This document shows positions 1 through 9,998 of a stretch of DNA of 64,000 bases, in pieces. Source of the DNA: Polynucleobacter sp. Adler-ghost (GTDB lineage: Bacteria; Pseudomonadota; Gammaproteobacteria; Burkholderiales; Burkholderiaceae); the NCBI RefSeq assembly GCF_018688495.1, contig NZ_CP061320.1, forward strand, positions 902,586 to 966,585. The letters are read 5' to 3'. The translations under genes and the position numbers were made by a program. Under the pieces are notes generated by a model that ran no database searches, was not told the DNA's origin, and saw only the letters and a program-made list of their open reading frames with translations. Each line of letters starts with the position of its first letter. Within the stretch, counting starts at the first letter, position 1.

Positions 1-2574
1 CAGCAGTTAATTGCCGCATATCGTAACGTTGGTAACCGCTGGGCTGATATTGATCCTTTGAAGCGAATCGAGCGCAAGGATATTCCAGAGCTAGATCCTG
101 CTTTTTATGGTTTTACTGATGGCGATATGGATATCGTCTTCAATACGAGCAATACTTTCTTTGGCCGCAACGAAATGACCTTGCGTGATTTGCTGCAAGC
201 ATTGCGTCAAACTTATTGCGGCACCTTGGGTGCTGAGTACATGTTTATTGCTGACCAGACTATCAAGAAATGGTGGCAAGAAAAATTAGAGTCAATTCGT
301 TCAACTCCTAGATTTAATATGGATGAGAAACGCCATATTTTGGATCGCGTGACTTCAGCAGAAGGTTTGGAGCGCTATCTTCAAGCAAAGTATGTTGGTC
401 AAAAGCGTTTCTCCCTTGAAGGCGGTGAGAGCTTTATTGCCTGTATGGATGAGTTGATTCGTGAGTCCGGCTCTAAAGGCGTGCAAGAGATTGTGATTGG
501 TATGGCCCATCGTGGCCGTCTGAATGTGCTGGTGAATGTTTTAGGAAAAATGCCTTCAGATCTTTTTGCTGAGTTTGAGCATAAGGGTCCAGAAACATTG
601 CCTGCGGGTGATGTGAAGTATCACCAAGGTTTCTCGAGCGACATTTCTACTCCAGCGGGACCTGTTCATCTATCGCTTGCATTTAATCCCTCTCATTTAG
701 AAATCGTGAACCCGGTAGTAGAGGGCTCCGCACGCGCTCGCATGGAGCGTCGTGGTGATATGTTGGGTGAGCAAGTATTGCCAGTATTAGTGCATGGAGA
801 TGCCGCTATTGCAGGTCAAGGTGTGATGCAAGAAACCTTAGCAATGGCAGAGGTGCGCGGCTATTACACTGGCGGTACGATTCATATCGTGATTAATAAC
901 CAAATTGGTTTCACCACATCCGATCCTCGTGACTTGCGTTCTAGTTTGTATTGCACAGACATCATGAAGGTGATTGATGCGCCTGTATTGCATGTGAACG
1001 GTGATGATCCGGAGGCGGTTGTTCTAGCTACCAAACTAGCTGTTGAGTTCCGCACACAGTTCCACAAAGATGTGGCTATTGATATTGTTTGCTTCAGAAA
1101 GCTGGGTCATAACGAGCAAGACACTCCTGCTATGACGCAACCTTTGATGTACAAAATCATCGCAGCTCATCCGGGCACACGTAAGTTGTATGCGGATAAA
1201 TTAGAAGCTCAAGGTGTTTTGCCTGCTGGCACCGGTGAACTGATGGTCAAAGAGTATCGCGCGGCGATGGATGCTGGTAAGCAGACTTCAGACCCCGTTC
1301 TCAGTAACTTCAAAGGTAAGTTTGCGGTCGATTGGTCACCATTTCTCAATAAGCGTTGGACTGATGAAGCTGACACTGCCATTCCATTGACCGAGTGGAA
1401 GCGTCTAGCAGAACGAGTTTCTACCGCTCGAGAAGGATTCAAGGTTCACCCCCTGGTTGAAAAGGTCTTAAAAGATCGTGCCGCCATGGGCCGTGGTGAA
1501 ACTAATGTTGACTGGGGCATGGGTGAGCATATGGCTTTCGCATCCCTAGTGGCTAGTGGCTATCCAGTTAGATTATCTGGCGAGGATAGTGGTCGTGGTA
1601 CTTTTACTCATCGTCATGCAGTTTTGCATAATCAAAACCGCGAAAAATGGGATACAGGGGTCTACATTCCTCTGCGCCATATCGCTAAGGATCAAGCTCC
1701 TTTTTTAGTGATTGATTCCATCCTCTCCGAAGAGGCTGTGCTGGGTTTTGAGTATGGTTATGCCGCTGCAGAGCCAAATACACTGACTATTTGGGAAGCT
1801 CAGTTCGGCGACTTTGCGAACGGCGCTCAAGTAGTGATCGACCAATTTATCGCTTCGGGAGAAGTGAAATGGGGTCGTGCAAACGGCTTGGTCATGATGT
1901 TGCCTCACGGCTATGAGGGTCAAGGGCCGGAGCACTCATCTGCACGTTTAGAACGCTTTATGCAGTTATGCGCTGACACAAATATGCAAGTGATTCAGCC
2001 AACAACTGCATCGCAGATCTTCCACGTCTTGCGTCGCCAAATGATTCGTCAGTTCCGCAAGCCGCTGATCTTAATGACACCAAAATCATTGCTACGTAAT
2101 AAAGAAGCTGCCTCGCCATTAACGGAGTTTACAAAGGGTGGTTTTCATACCATTCTTCCCGAGCGTGATGAGAGTATCGATGGCAAAAAGGTCACTCGAT
2201 TAATCATGTGTTCTGGCAAAGTCTATTACGACTTAGCCAAAGTACGTGCTGATAAAAAACTAGAGGATGTAGCGATTATTCGTTTAGAGCAGCTCTATCC
2301 ATTCCCGCATAAGGCATTGACTGTTGAGTTAAAGAAATATCCAAACTTAGAAGAGGTGGTGTGGTGTCAAGATGAGCCACAAAACCAAGGTGCTTGGTTC
2401 TTTGTTCAGCACAATATTTTGGAGAATATGTCTGAGGGGATGAAGTTGGCATATGCCGGCCGTCCAGCTTCTGCCTCACCAGCTTGTGGCTACGCCCATC
2501 TCCATCAAGAACAACAGAAGTCACTTCTCAACGCAGCATTCGCAAAACTCAAGGGTTATGTCATTACGAAATAA
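1..2574 (+). CDS. sucA: 2-oxoglutarate dehydrogenase E1 component, 5' end outside window
   Basis: Thiamine-diphosphate-dependent E1 of the 2-oxoglutarate dehydrogenase complex of the TCA cycle, which decarboxylates 2-oxoglutarate and passes the succinyl group to the lipoyl arm of SucB. The frame is open from base 1, so this is the last 857 codons; compared with E. coli SucA (about 930 residues) roughly the first 80-100 are missing. Family stretches are visible: AFNPSHLEIVNPVVEG, GDAAIAGQGVMQETL and INNQIGFTTS, with the transketolase-like pyrimidine domain and C-terminal domain following. A TTG at 58 is an internal leucine, not a start, because homology continues upstream of it. sucB starts 42 bases downstream and is probably co-transcribed. 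Confidence 0.97.
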   Translation, partial: QQLIAAYRNVGNRWADIDPLKRIERKDIPELDPAFYGFTDGDMDIVFNTSNTFFGRNEMTLRDLLQALRQTYCGTLGAEYMFIADQTIKKWWQEKLESIRSTPRFNMDEKRHILDRVTSAEGLERYLQAKYVGQKRFSLEGGESFIACMDELIRESGSKGVQEIVIGMAHRGRLNVLVNVLGKMPSDLFAEFEHKGPETLPAGDVKYHQGFSSDISTPAGPVHLSLAFNPSHLEIVNPVVEGSARARMERRGDMLGEQVLPVLVHGDAAIAGQGVMQETLAMAEVRGYYTGGTIHIVINNQIGFTTSDPRDLRSSLYCTDIMKVIDAPVLHVNGDDPEAVVLATKLAVEFRTQFHKDVAIDIVCFRKLGHNEQDTPAMTQPLMYKIIAAHPGTRKLYADKLEAQGVLPAGTGELMVKEYRAAMDAGKQTSDPVLSNFKGKFAVDWSPFLNKRWTDEADTAIPLTEWKRLAERVSTAREGFKVHPLVEKVLKDRAAMGRGETNVDWGMGEHMAFASLVASGYPVRLSGEDSGRGTFTHRHAVLHNQNREKWDTGVYIPLRHIAKDQAPFLVIDSILSEEAVLGFEYGYAAAEPNTLTIWEAQFGDFANGAQVVIDQFIASGEVKWGRANGLVMMLPHGYEGQGPEHSSARLERFMQLCADTNMQVIQPTTASQIFHVLRRQMIRQFRKPLILMTPKSLLRNKEAASPLTEFTKGGFHTILPERDESIDGKKVTRLIMCSGKVYYDLAKVRADKKLEDVAIIRLEQLYPFPHKALTVELKKYPNLEEVVWCQDEPQNQGAWFFVQHNILENMSEGMKLAYAGRPASASPACGYAHLHQEQQKSLLNAAFAKLKGYVITK

Positions 2575-2616
2575 TCGTAGACCTTACTCACATATAAATA
2601 CTAAACAGGATTAATC

Positions 2617-3810
2617 ATGGCTATTTTTGAAGTTAAAGTCCCCCAGCTCTCCGAGTCAGTAGCAGAAGCTACTTTGTTGCAATGGAAAAAGAAAGTCGGT
2701 GATGCGGTCGGTCAAGATGAGATCTTGATTGAAATTGAAACTGACAAGGTTGTGCTGGAAGTTCCTTCACCATCTGCTGGCGTGATTACAGAAATCGTTG
2801 TTGCTGATGGCGGTACCGTTGTTGCTGAGCAATTGATTGCGAAAATTGATAGTACGGCTGTTGCTGCAGCGGCTCCTGCCGCCGCTGTACCAGCACCTGC
2901 AGCTGCACCAACCAAAGCTGCGCCTGCAGCAAAATCATCTGGTGCTGCTGCACCTTCTGCAGCAAAAATTTTGGCCGAAAACAATATGACCACAGGTCAA
3001 GTTGCAGGTTCTGGCCGTGATGGTCGCGTGACGAAGGGTGATGCACTTAATGCTGTCGCTGGAGGCTCAACCTCCGCTGCATTGCCGAGCGCACCAATTC
3101 CGCTGGGCAATCGCCCAGAAGAGCGCGTGCCAATGAGCCGCTTGCGTGCTCGTATTGCTGAGCGTTTACTCGAGTCTCAAGCAAACAACGCCATCTTGAC
3201 TACTTTTAATGAAGTCAATATGGCCCCAGTAATTGCCATGCGTAACAAGTACAAAGATCAGTTTGAAAAAGTGCACGGCGTTAAGTTGGGCTTTATGTCC
3301 TTCTTTGTGAAAGCAGCTACCCACGCATTGAAGAAATTCCCATTATTAAACGCATCTGTTGACGGTAATGACATCGTGTATCACGGCTACTTTGATATTG
3401 GTATTGCAGTGAGCTCACCACGAGGCTTGGTAGTCCCAATTCTGCGCGATGTGGATCAAATGAATTTGGCTGATATCGAGAAGAAGATTGCTGAGTTTGG
3501 TGCAAAAGCTCGCGAAGGTAAGCTGTCATTGGAAGATTTAACCGGGGGTACATTCTCCATCTCTAATGGTGGTGTGTTTGGTTCGATGCTTTCTACCCCA
3601 ATTATTAATCCTCCGCAGTCTGCGATTTTGGGTATTCATGCAACTAAAGAGCGTGCGGTTGTTGAGAACGGTCAAATCGTGATTCGTCCGATTAACTACT
3701 TAGCTTTGTCATATGACCACCGCATTATTGACGGTCGTGAGGCAGTACTTGGCTTGGTTGCCATGAAGGACGCATTAGAAGATCCTTCACGTCTTCTCCT
3801 TGATTTGTAA
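2617..3810 (+). CDS. sucB: Dihydrolipoyllysine succinyltransferase (E2 of 2-oxoglutarate dehydrogenase)
   Basis: E2 core enzyme transferring the succinyl group from lipoamide to CoA. It is 397 residues in the usual order: one N-terminal lipoyl domain with lipoylated Lys44 in ETDKVVLEV, an Ala/Pro-rich flexible linker at about 80-112, a peripheral subunit-binding domain at about 113-142 ([20 protein letters not shown]), and the catalytic domain ending in [12 protein letters not shown] with catalytic His368 and Asp372. The length is normal. It lies between sucA and lpdA in the classic E1-E2-E3 order. Open frames on the opposite strand over the Ala/Pro linker are compositional artefacts. Confidence 0.97.
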   Translation: MAIFEVKVPQLSESVAEATLLQWKKKVGDAVGQDEILIEIETDKVVLEVPSPSAGVITEIVVADGGTVVAEQLIAKIDSTAVAAAAPAAAVPAPAAAPTKAAPAAKSSGAAAPSAAKILAENNMTTGQVAGSGRDGRVTKGDALNAVAGGSTSAALPSAPIPLGNRPEERVPMSRLRARIAERLLESQANNAILTTFNEVNMAPVIAMRNKYKDQFEKVHGVKLGFMSFFVKAATHALKKFPLLNASVDGNDIVYHGYFDIGIAVSSPRGLVVPILRDVDQMNLADIEKKIAEFGAKAREGKLSLEDLTGGTFSISNGGVFGSMLSTPIINPPQSAILGIHATKERAVVENGQIVIRPINYLALSYDHRIIDGREAVLGLVAMKDALEDPSRLLLDL

Positions 3811-3821
3811 GAGGGAAGAAT

Positions 3822-5258
3822 ATGAGCCAATCATTTGACGTAGTAGTAATCGGTGGCGGCCCCGGTGGTTATATCGCTGCGATTCGTGCGGCGCAACTCG
3901 GCTTTAAAGTTGCCTGCGCCGAATCAAATGCTTATGACGATCCAAAGGGTGAGACACGTCTTGGTGGAACTTGCTTAAATGTCGGTTGTATTCCTTCTAA
4001 AGCTTTACTTGCCTCTTCAGAAGAGTTTGAGAAGATTAGCCATCATGTAGCCGATCACGGTATTACCGTTGGATCGGTGAAGTTAGACTCTGGCAAGATG
4101 ATCGCTCGTAAGGATGCGATTGTGACTAAGATGACTGCTGGTATTCAGTTCTTGTTCCGTAAAAACAAAATTACCTTACTAAAAGGCCATGCGTCTTTTG
4201 AAGGTAAGAGTGCTGACGGCTACCAAGTCAAAATTGACGGTAAAGATAAAGAAGTAGTTAGCGCTAAAAATGTGATCATTGCTACTGGATCTAAAGCACG
4301 TCACTTGCCAGGCATTCCGGTTGACAACGTGTTGATTAGTGATAACGAAGGCGGTCTCAAGTTTGATTCTATTCCGAAGAAGCTTGGGGTCATTGGCGCA
4401 GGTGTCATTGGCTTAGAGCTCGGTTCGGTATGGCGACGTGTTGGTTCTGATGTGACTATTCTTGAGGCGCTCCCAACTTTCTTAGGCGCATGTGATCAAG
4501 GTATTGCAAAAGAAGCTCACAAGATCTTTACTAAGCAAGGCCTCAAAATCAATATGGGCGTCAAAATTGGTGAAGTGAAGGCAGATAAAAAAGGTGTTGT
4601 TGTTAACTATACCGATAGTGAAGGTAAGGCTCAGAAATTAGAATGTGATCGTTTAATCGTTTCTGTTGGCCGGGTTCCAAATACGGATAAATTAGGTCTC
4701 GATAAGATTGGTCTGAAAGTGGATGAGCGTGGTTTCATTCCAATTGATGATCACACTTGCGCAACAGCAGCGCCTAGCGTTTACGCTGTGGGTGATGTGG
4801 TACGTGGACCTATGTTGGCTCATAAGGCTGAAGATGAAGGTGTGCTCGTTGCTGAAACGATCGCAGGTCAAAAGCCACATATTGACTACAACTGCATTCC
4901 TTGGGTGATCTACACCGATCCTGAAATTGCCTGGGTTGGTAAAACCGAAGAGCAACTCAAACAAGCTGGTATTGCCTACAAAGCCGGACAGTTTCCATTT
5001 GCAGCTAACGGTCGTGCATTAGGTATGGATCGTGCGGATGGTTTCGTCAAAGTATTGGCCGATGAGAAAACAGATGAAATCTTAGGTGTTCACATCATTG
5101 GACCAAATGCATCGGATTTAATTGCTGAAGCGGCCGTAGCTATGGAATTTAAAGCAGCAGCTGAAGATATTGCTCGTATCTGTCATCCACATCCAAGCCT
5201 ATCGGAAGTGGTTCGCGAGGCTGCATTAGCGACGGATAAACGTGCATTAAACATGTAA
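3822..5258 (+). CDS. lpdA: Dihydrolipoyl dehydrogenase (E3)
   Basis: FAD-dependent E3 that reoxidises the E2 dihydrolipoyl group with NAD+. It has 478 residues. The N-terminal FAD dinucleotide motif is VVIGGGPGGYIAAIRAAQLG (about 8-27), the redox-active disulfide is Cys51/Cys56 in GGTCLNVGCIPSKALL, the NAD motif is GVIGAGVIGLELGSVWRRVG, and the catalytic dyad His457/Glu462 lies in HPHPSLSEVVREA. A ribosome-binding site (GAGGGAAGAAT) precedes the ATG, 11 bases after sucB, consistent with a sucAB-lpdA operon. The N-terminal insert ETRLGG before the disulfide is common in proteobacterial complex-bound E3. Confidence 0.97.
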   Translation: MSQSFDVVVIGGGPGGYIAAIRAAQLGFKVACAESNAYDDPKGETRLGGTCLNVGCIPSKALLASSEEFEKISHHVADHGITVGSVKLDSGKMIARKDAIVTKMTAGIQFLFRKNKITLLKGHASFEGKSADGYQVKIDGKDKEVVSAKNVIIATGSKARHLPGIPVDNVLISDNEGGLKFDSIPKKLGVIGAGVIGLELGSVWRRVGSDVTILEALPTFLGACDQGIAKEAHKIFTKQGLKINMGVKIGEVKADKKGVVVNYTDSEGKAQKLECDRLIVSVGRVPNTDKLGLDKIGLKVDERGFIPIDDHTCATAAPSVYAVGDVVRGPMLAHKAEDEGVLVAETIAGQKPHIDYNCIPWVIYTDPEIAWVGKTEEQLKQAGIAYKAGQFPFAANGRALGMDRADGFVKVLADEKTDEILGVHIIGPNASDLIAEAAVAMEFKAAAEDIARICHPHPSLSEVVREAALATDKRALNM

Positions 5259-6362
5259 TTGAAAGCATTAGAGTTTTATCATCAAGAGTTAAAGGCGCGC
5301 GGGTATCAAAGTGATCCCGCGCAGCTTGCTGCCATTGAGCGCTTGCAGCGCTGTGAAGATGAGTGGGTTGCTTATAAAGAAATCCGCAGCAGCGGTTTAA
5401 AAAAGAAACTCTTTAAACCAAAACTCCCTCGCGGCGTCTATTTGTGGGGCGGAGTAGGTCGGGGCAAATCTTTTTTGATGGATGTCTTTTTTGCGGCATC
5501 TCCCCTAGAGAAAAAGATCCGCATCCATTTTCATGAATTTATGCGAGAAGTGCATCGTGAACTTCATGAGCTCTCTGGTATGGCAGATCCACTAGATGAA
5601 CTTGCCAAAAGAATTGCCAATAGATATCGACTCATCTGTTTTGATGAGTTTCACATCAATGACATAGCTGATGCCATGATTTTGTATCGCTTGCTGAGCG
5701 CGCTCTTCGAAGACCGCGTCCAGTTTGTGATGACCTCAAATTATCAACCCAGTCAGCTTTACCCCAACGGCTTGCATCGCGATCGCTTGCTACCGGCCAT
5801 CAAGCTATTGGAAGAGCAGCTCGATGTGATGAATGTCGATGCTGGTAATGACTATCGTCGCGTGCAGATGGCTCAAGTTGAGGCCTATTTAACACCAGTG
5901 AATGCCGCAACTCATGCGGTTTTGATGCAAATGTTTCAAACCTTAATTGGCAATCAAAAAGAAACTGTCCGTCCAGTGTTGCGGATTGAATCCCGCGAAC
6001 TCAGACCTCTGCATATGGCCGAGGGGGTGGTTTGGTTTGATTTCCAAACCTTATGCTGTGGCCCCAGGTCACAAAATGACTATTTGGAGATTGCCAAGCA
6101 GTTTCACACTTTAATTTTGTCTGGGGTGCCCTATATGCCCCCTAGAATGACTAATGAAGCCCGCCGCTTTATTTGGCTGATTGACGTCCTCTATGACCAT
6201 AAAATCAAGCTAATCATCTCTGCAGAGGTCCCGGCGGTCGATTTATATACCGAGGGCCAGATTACCAGTGAGTTTTCTAGAACGGTTTCTCGTTTAATTG
6301 AGATGCAGTCTCGTGACTATCTAGATGCGCCTCGTCGGGTAATTGACACCAGCTTGACCTAA
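5259..6362 (+). CDS. zapE: Cell division protein ZapE (AFG1-like ATPase)
   Basis: AFG1/LACE1-family P-loop ATPase. The E. coli member ZapE associates with FtsZ and modulates the Z-ring. It has 367 residues with Walker A GGVGRGKS at about 64-71 and Walker B LICFDEFHIND, followed by the family sensor MTSNYQPSQLYPNGLHR. The start is a TTG directly abutting the lpdA stop codon with no intergenic base, so it is probably translationally coupled and is the fourth gene of the sucA operon. No in-frame ATG lies near the conserved N-terminus (FYHQELKARGYQSDPAQ), which supports the TTG. Confidence 0.9.
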   Translation: MKALEFYHQELKARGYQSDPAQLAAIERLQRCEDEWVAYKEIRSSGLKKKLFKPKLPRGVYLWGGVGRGKSFLMDVFFAASPLEKKIRIHFHEFMREVHRELHELSGMADPLDELAKRIANRYRLICFDEFHINDIADAMILYRLLSALFEDRVQFVMTSNYQPSQLYPNGLHRDRLLPAIKLLEEQLDVMNVDAGNDYRRVQMAQVEAYLTPVNAATHAVLMQMFQTLIGNQKETVRPVLRIESRELRPLHMAEGVVWFDFQTLCCGPRSQNDYLEIAKQFHTLILSGVPYMPPRMTNEARRFIWLIDVLYDHKIKLIISAEVPAVDLYTEGQITSEFSRTVSRLIEMQSRDYLDAPRRVIDTSLT

Positions 6363-6371
6363 AATAGGGTC

Positions 6372-7220
6372 ATGACTAGCAATTCGAGCCTAAACGCAGA
6401 TTTACACTGCCATTCCGTTGTTTCTGATGGAACGCTAACGCCTGAGCAGTTGGCTGAGCGAGCCTTTGCTAATGGCGTGCGTTTATGGGCATTGACCGAT
6501 CACGATGAGCTAGGTGGTCAAGAGAGGGCGCAGCTTGCTGCAAGCGCACTTGGTATGGACTATCTGCCTGGGGTCGAGATTTCCGTAAGCTGGATGGGGC
6601 AAACCATCCACATCGTTGGCTTGGGAATTGATGCTGCCCATGCAGGAATTCTAGAAGGCTTGCGTCGCACTCGCGAAGGTCGCGGTAATCGTGCAAAGCA
6701 GATGGCCGAGCAATTATTAAAAGCCGGGATACCTGGCGCCTATGAAGGCGCATTGCATTTTGCGGGCAATCAAGAACTCATTTCTCGTACACACTTTGCG
6801 CGCTTTCTGGTAGAACAGGGCGTTTGCAAAGATACTGAGCAAGTCTTTAAAAGATATCTGGTTGAAGACAAGCCGGGCTACGTTCCGCATCTTTGGGCAA
6901 CACTAGATGATGCAGTTGCTTGGATTAAAGGGGCAGGAGGTGCTGCTGTGATTGCACATCCTGGCCGTTATAAGTTAAGCGCTATGCAGATGGATGAACT
7001 CTACAAGCACTTTAAAGAAATTGGCGGCATGGCGATTGAAGTCATTACCGGCAGTCATAGTCCAAATCAATATCAAACCTATGGCAAGATTGCTCAGCAC
7101 TATGGATTTTTAGCTTCTCGAGGATCAGATTTTCATGACCCAGAGGAAAGTTATATTGACCTTGGCACCTTGCCTCATTTGCCAGATCACCTCACTCCAG
7201 TGTGGTCGCTGTTTCATTAA
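6372..7220 (+). CDS. rnm: PHP-domain phosphoesterase, RNase AM / 3',5'-nucleotide phosphatase family (YciV/TrpH)
   Basis: Metal-dependent PHP-family phosphoesterase. Characterised relatives hydrolyse 3',5'-nucleoside bisphosphates, and E. coli YciV (RNase AM) also trims short RNA 5' ends. It has 282 residues. PHP motifs are visible: LHCHSVVSDG (His12, His14), LTDHDELGG (Asp43-His44-Asp45), VIAHPGRY and RGSDFHDP. It starts 9 bases after zapE with an ATG, so it may belong to the same transcription unit. As in E. coli it lies near trp-related genes (trpS follows), but this does not imply a tryptophan role. The exact substrate is inferred from the family. Confidence 0.85.
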   Translation: MTSNSSLNADLHCHSVVSDGTLTPEQLAERAFANGVRLWALTDHDELGGQERAQLAASALGMDYLPGVEISVSWMGQTIHIVGLGIDAAHAGILEGLRRTREGRGNRAKQMAEQLLKAGIPGAYEGALHFAGNQELISRTHFARFLVEQGVCKDTEQVFKRYLVEDKPGYVPHLWATLDDAVAWIKGAGGAAVIAHPGRYKLSAMQMDELYKHFKEIGGMAIEVITGSHSPNQYQTYGKIAQHYGFLASRGSDFHDPEESYIDLGTLPHLPDHLTPVWSLFH

Positions 7221-7273
7221 GCGGCCTCTCCACACTTAACCCTTTTAAATACTCTTAAAGAATAAAGATCAAG

Positions 7274-8476
7274 ATGTTTGCAGAACGCGTTCTCTCTGGC
7301 ATGCGACCAACAGGTAGCTTGCACCTCGGCCATTACCATGGTGTTTTAAAGAATTGGGTTCGATTGCAATCTGAGTATCCCTGCTACTTTTTTGTCGCAG
7401 ACTGGCATGCCTTAACGACCCACTATGAAACTCCGGATGTGATCGAGAAATCAGTATGGGATATGGTGATTGACTGGTTAGCATGCGGCGTTGATCCAAA
7501 CCAAGCGACTTTATTCATTCAGAGCAAAGTGCCTGAGCACGCAGAACTTTTTTTATTGCTGGCGATGGGTACTCCTTTGGGTTGGTTAGAACGCGTTCCA
7601 ACATATAAGGATCAAATCGAAAAACTTAAAGAGAAAGATTTGCAGACTTATGGTTTCTTGGGCTACCCCTTACTGCAAGCCGCTGATATTTTGATGTACC
7701 GCGCTCAATTTGTACCGGTAGGTGAAGATCAAGTACCGCACGTAGAGATGACCCGTGAAGTAGCGCGTCGTTTTAATTATCTCTACGGTCGCGAGCCTGG
7801 CTTTGAAGAGAAGGCACTAGAGGCGGTCAAGAAATTGGGTAGTAAGCGCGCCAAAATGTACGCTGAATTGCGTGTCGCTTTTCAGGAGCGGGGAGATGAA
7901 GAGGCTCTAGAGCAAGCTCAAGCGCTATTACAAGAAGCGCAAAGTCTGTCGATGGCCGATCGCGAGAGATTATTTGGTTTCTTAGAGGGTGCTCGCAAAA
8001 TTATTTTGCCTGAGCCACAAGCTTTGTTAACGACTGCATCCCGCATGCCGGGTATTGATGGGCAGAAGATGTCCAAGTCTTATGGCAACACGATTAGCAT
8101 TCGCGAAAAACCTGAAGAGGTAATTCGCTCAATCCGCACCATGCCAACTGATCCTGCTCGGGTGCGCAGAACGGATCCAGGTGATCCTGCGCGTTGTCCT
8201 GTGTGGCAACTTCACACCGTATATTCGAATGAAGATACCAAAACTTGGGTTCAAAAAGAATGTCAATCTGCAGGTATCGGCTGCTTAGAGTGCAAGCAGC
8301 CCGTGATTGATGCCATTCTTGCCGAGCAGCAGCCCATGTTTGAGCGTGCCCAGAAATACCTGGATGATCCCAGCTTATTGCGCTCCATCATTGCAGATGG
8401 ATCCGATAAAGCGCGTAAAGTTGCCCAAGAAACAATGCGTGAGGTCCGAGAATCCATGGGCCTAGCGTACGACTAA
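7274..8476 (+). CDS. trpS: Tryptophan--tRNA ligase
   Basis: Class I aminoacyl-tRNA synthetase charging tRNA-Trp. The HIGH-type motif is HLGHYHG (His17-His20) after GMRPTGSL, and the KMSKS loop is KMSKS at about 265-269 after GIDGQ. At 400 residues it is about 65-70 longer than E. coli TrpS. The extra part is a charged, helix-prone segment between the Rossmann core (EVARRFNYLYG) and the KMSKS loop, rich in Glu/Lys/Ala (about 180-255). The C-terminal half has CLECKQPV, normal for long-type TrpS. It lies 53 bases after the PHP gene and probably has its own promoter or reads through. Confidence 0.96.
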   Translation: MFAERVLSGMRPTGSLHLGHYHGVLKNWVRLQSEYPCYFFVADWHALTTHYETPDVIEKSVWDMVIDWLACGVDPNQATLFIQSKVPEHAELFLLLAMGTPLGWLERVPTYKDQIEKLKEKDLQTYGFLGYPLLQAADILMYRAQFVPVGEDQVPHVEMTREVARRFNYLYGREPGFEEKALEAVKKLGSKRAKMYAELRVAFQERGDEEALEQAQALLQEAQSLSMADRERLFGFLEGARKIILPEPQALLTTASRMPGIDGQKMSKSYGNTISIREKPEEVIRSIRTMPTDPARVRRTDPGDPARCPVWQLHTVYSNEDTKTWVQKECQSAGIGCLECKQPVIDAILAEQQPMFERAQKYLDDPSLLRSIIADGSDKARKVAQETMREVRESMGLAYD

Positions 8477-8485
8477 GGCCGCCAC

Positions 8486-9049
8486 TTGACTGCAAAGCAT
8501 GACGCAATTGCAGCTGCCTCGCCTTGGGTTCGACGTTTTGCTGCGGCGATACCAAAAGATGGGGTAGTGCTTGACCTAGCCTGCGGCTCCGGTCGGCATA
8601 CTGCATTACTGGCTTCCTTAGGCCATCAGCTGATGGCGGTTGACCAAGATATTTCTGCTCTTGAGTTGCTGCAAAGTGCTACAGTCCAAATCCAGAAGCT
8701 TGATTTGGAGGGCTCAGATTGGCCCTTACTAGGTCGTCAGTTTTCAGGCATTGTGGTGACGAATTATCTTTATCGCCCATTTCTGGAGGAATTACCCAAG
8801 ATGCTGGTCGAGGGTGGCGTCCTCATCTATGAGACTTTTGCCGATGGGAATGCGGTATTCGGTAAACCCTCAAACCCCAATTTCCTGCTTAATCCAGGGG
8901 AATTACTGGCTTTGGCACAGCGTTCAGGCCTGAAAGTGATTGCCTATGAGGATATTTACCTCGATCAACCTAAACCAGCTATGGTTCAGCGGATTTGTGC
9001 CGTAAAAGGGCATTTAAAAGGGTGCATTCCGTTACAATTTGTTGGTTAA
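8486..9049 (+). CDS. Class I SAM-dependent methyltransferase, substrate unknown
   Basis: A small 187-residue Rossmann-fold methyltransferase. Motif I is [16 protein letters not shown] (about 27-42), followed by the acidic loop residue in MAVDQD and a motif IV-like [11 protein letters not shown]. This resembles the methyltransferase-11/25 group that includes TehB-like proteins. The start is a TTG 9 bases after the trpS stop. The 3' end overlaps or abuts the start of dapA, so trpS, this gene, dapA and bamC look like one transcription unit. The sequence does not show a substrate. Confidence 0.8.
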   Translation: MTAKHDAIAAASPWVRRFAAAIPKDGVVLDLACGSGRHTALLASLGHQLMAVDQDISALELLQSATVQIQKLDLEGSDWPLLGRQFSGIVVTNYLYRPFLEELPKMLVEGGVLIYETFADGNAVFGKPSNPNFLLNPGELLALAQRSGLKVIAYEDIYLDQPKPAMVQRICAVKGHLKGCIPLQFVG

Positions 9050-9074
9050 CATTCAGAAAATTCAGACACATTCA

Positions 9075-9998
9075 GTGACTAATACAACACAATCTAAAGC
9101 CAATAAAAAGCCTATCGCAGGCAGTATGCCTGCCATTGTGACGCCGATGTTCGAGGACGGAAGCCTGGATTTCCCTGCTTTACGTTCCTTGCTAGATTGG
9201 CATGTTGCCGAAGGTTCTGATGGCATTGTCATCGTTGGTACTAGCGGGGAATCTCCGACGGTGTCTGTAGAAGAACACTGTGAGCTGATTAAAGTGACCG
9301 TAGATCATATTGCCGGGCGTATCCCGGTAATCGCTGGTACTGGTGGCAATTCCACTACCGAGGCAATTGAGTTAACCCACTTTGCTAAGTCGGTTGGTGC
9401 TGATGCCAGCCTCCAAGTGGTTCCTTATTACAACAAGCCGACTCAAGAGGGGATGTATGCCCACTTCAAAAAAATTGCGGAGTCGGTTGATTTGCCTGTC
9501 ATTTTATATAACGTTCCTGGTAGAACGGTTGCTGATCTTGCTGGTGAGACCACTGTTCGCCTAGCAGGAGTCCCAGGAATTATCGGCATTAAAGATGCCA
9601 CTGGAAGTATTGAGCGCGGCACTTTGTTGCTAGCTGATCTAAAGCGTGCCGGACATCAAGATTTCTCTGTATTTTCTGGTGACGATCTGAGCGCGGCAAT
9701 GCTGATGCTCATGGGTGGCAAGGGTAATATTTCTGTAACGGCCAATATTGCACCCCGTTTGATGCATGAGCTTTGTCAGGCTGCAATGTCCGATGATGTC
9801 GTCAAGACGCGCACAATTCAATATCAATTACTGGCTGTTCATAAAGCTATGTTTACTGAGGCAAATCCAATTCCTGTGAAATGGGCCCTGCATCAAATGG
9901 GTAAAGTGACCTCAGGCATTCGATTACCTTTAACCCCTTTGAGTGTTGCCTTGCGCGAACCTTTGAAGGCTGCATTGAAACAGGCTGGCTTACTATGA
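9075..9998 (+). CDS. dapA: 4-hydroxy-tetrahydrodipicolinate synthase
   Basis: Condenses pyruvate and aspartate semialdehyde in lysine and peptidoglycan diaminopimelate synthesis. This is an (alpha/beta)8 aldolase with the pyruvate-binding GTSGESPT, the proton-relay tyrosine motif YNVPGRT, the Schiff-base lysine in IGIKDATG (about Lys173) and [16 protein letters not shown] prefer the GTG at 9075 (307 residues). A TTG at 9039 would add 12 residues and overlap the upstream methyltransferase by 11 bases. Conservation begins at [12 protein letters not shown], so both are possible. The stop overlaps the bamC start (ATGA-type overlap), a gene pair also seen in E. coli (dapA-bamC). Confidence 0.95.
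   Translation: MTNTTQSKANKKPIAGSMPAIVTPMFEDGSLDFPALRSLLDWHVAEGSDGIVIVGTSGESPTVSVEEHCELIKVTVDHIAGRIPVIAGTGGNSTTEAIELTHFAKSVGADASLQVVPYYNKPTQEGMYAHFKKIAESVDLPVILYNVPGRTVADLAGETTVRLAGVPGIIGIKDATGSIERGTLLLADLKRAGHQDFSVFSGDDLSAAMLMLMGGKGNISVTANIAPRLMHELCQAAMSDDVVKTRTIQYQLLAVHKAMFTEANPIPVKWALHQMGKVTSGIRLPLTPLSVALREPLKAALKQAGLL

Noticed and set aside
2712..2993. Long open frames on the opposite strand over the sucB linker
   Set aside because: They arise from the Ala/Pro-rich GC-biased coding sequence, have repeated Ala/Gln composition and no start context.
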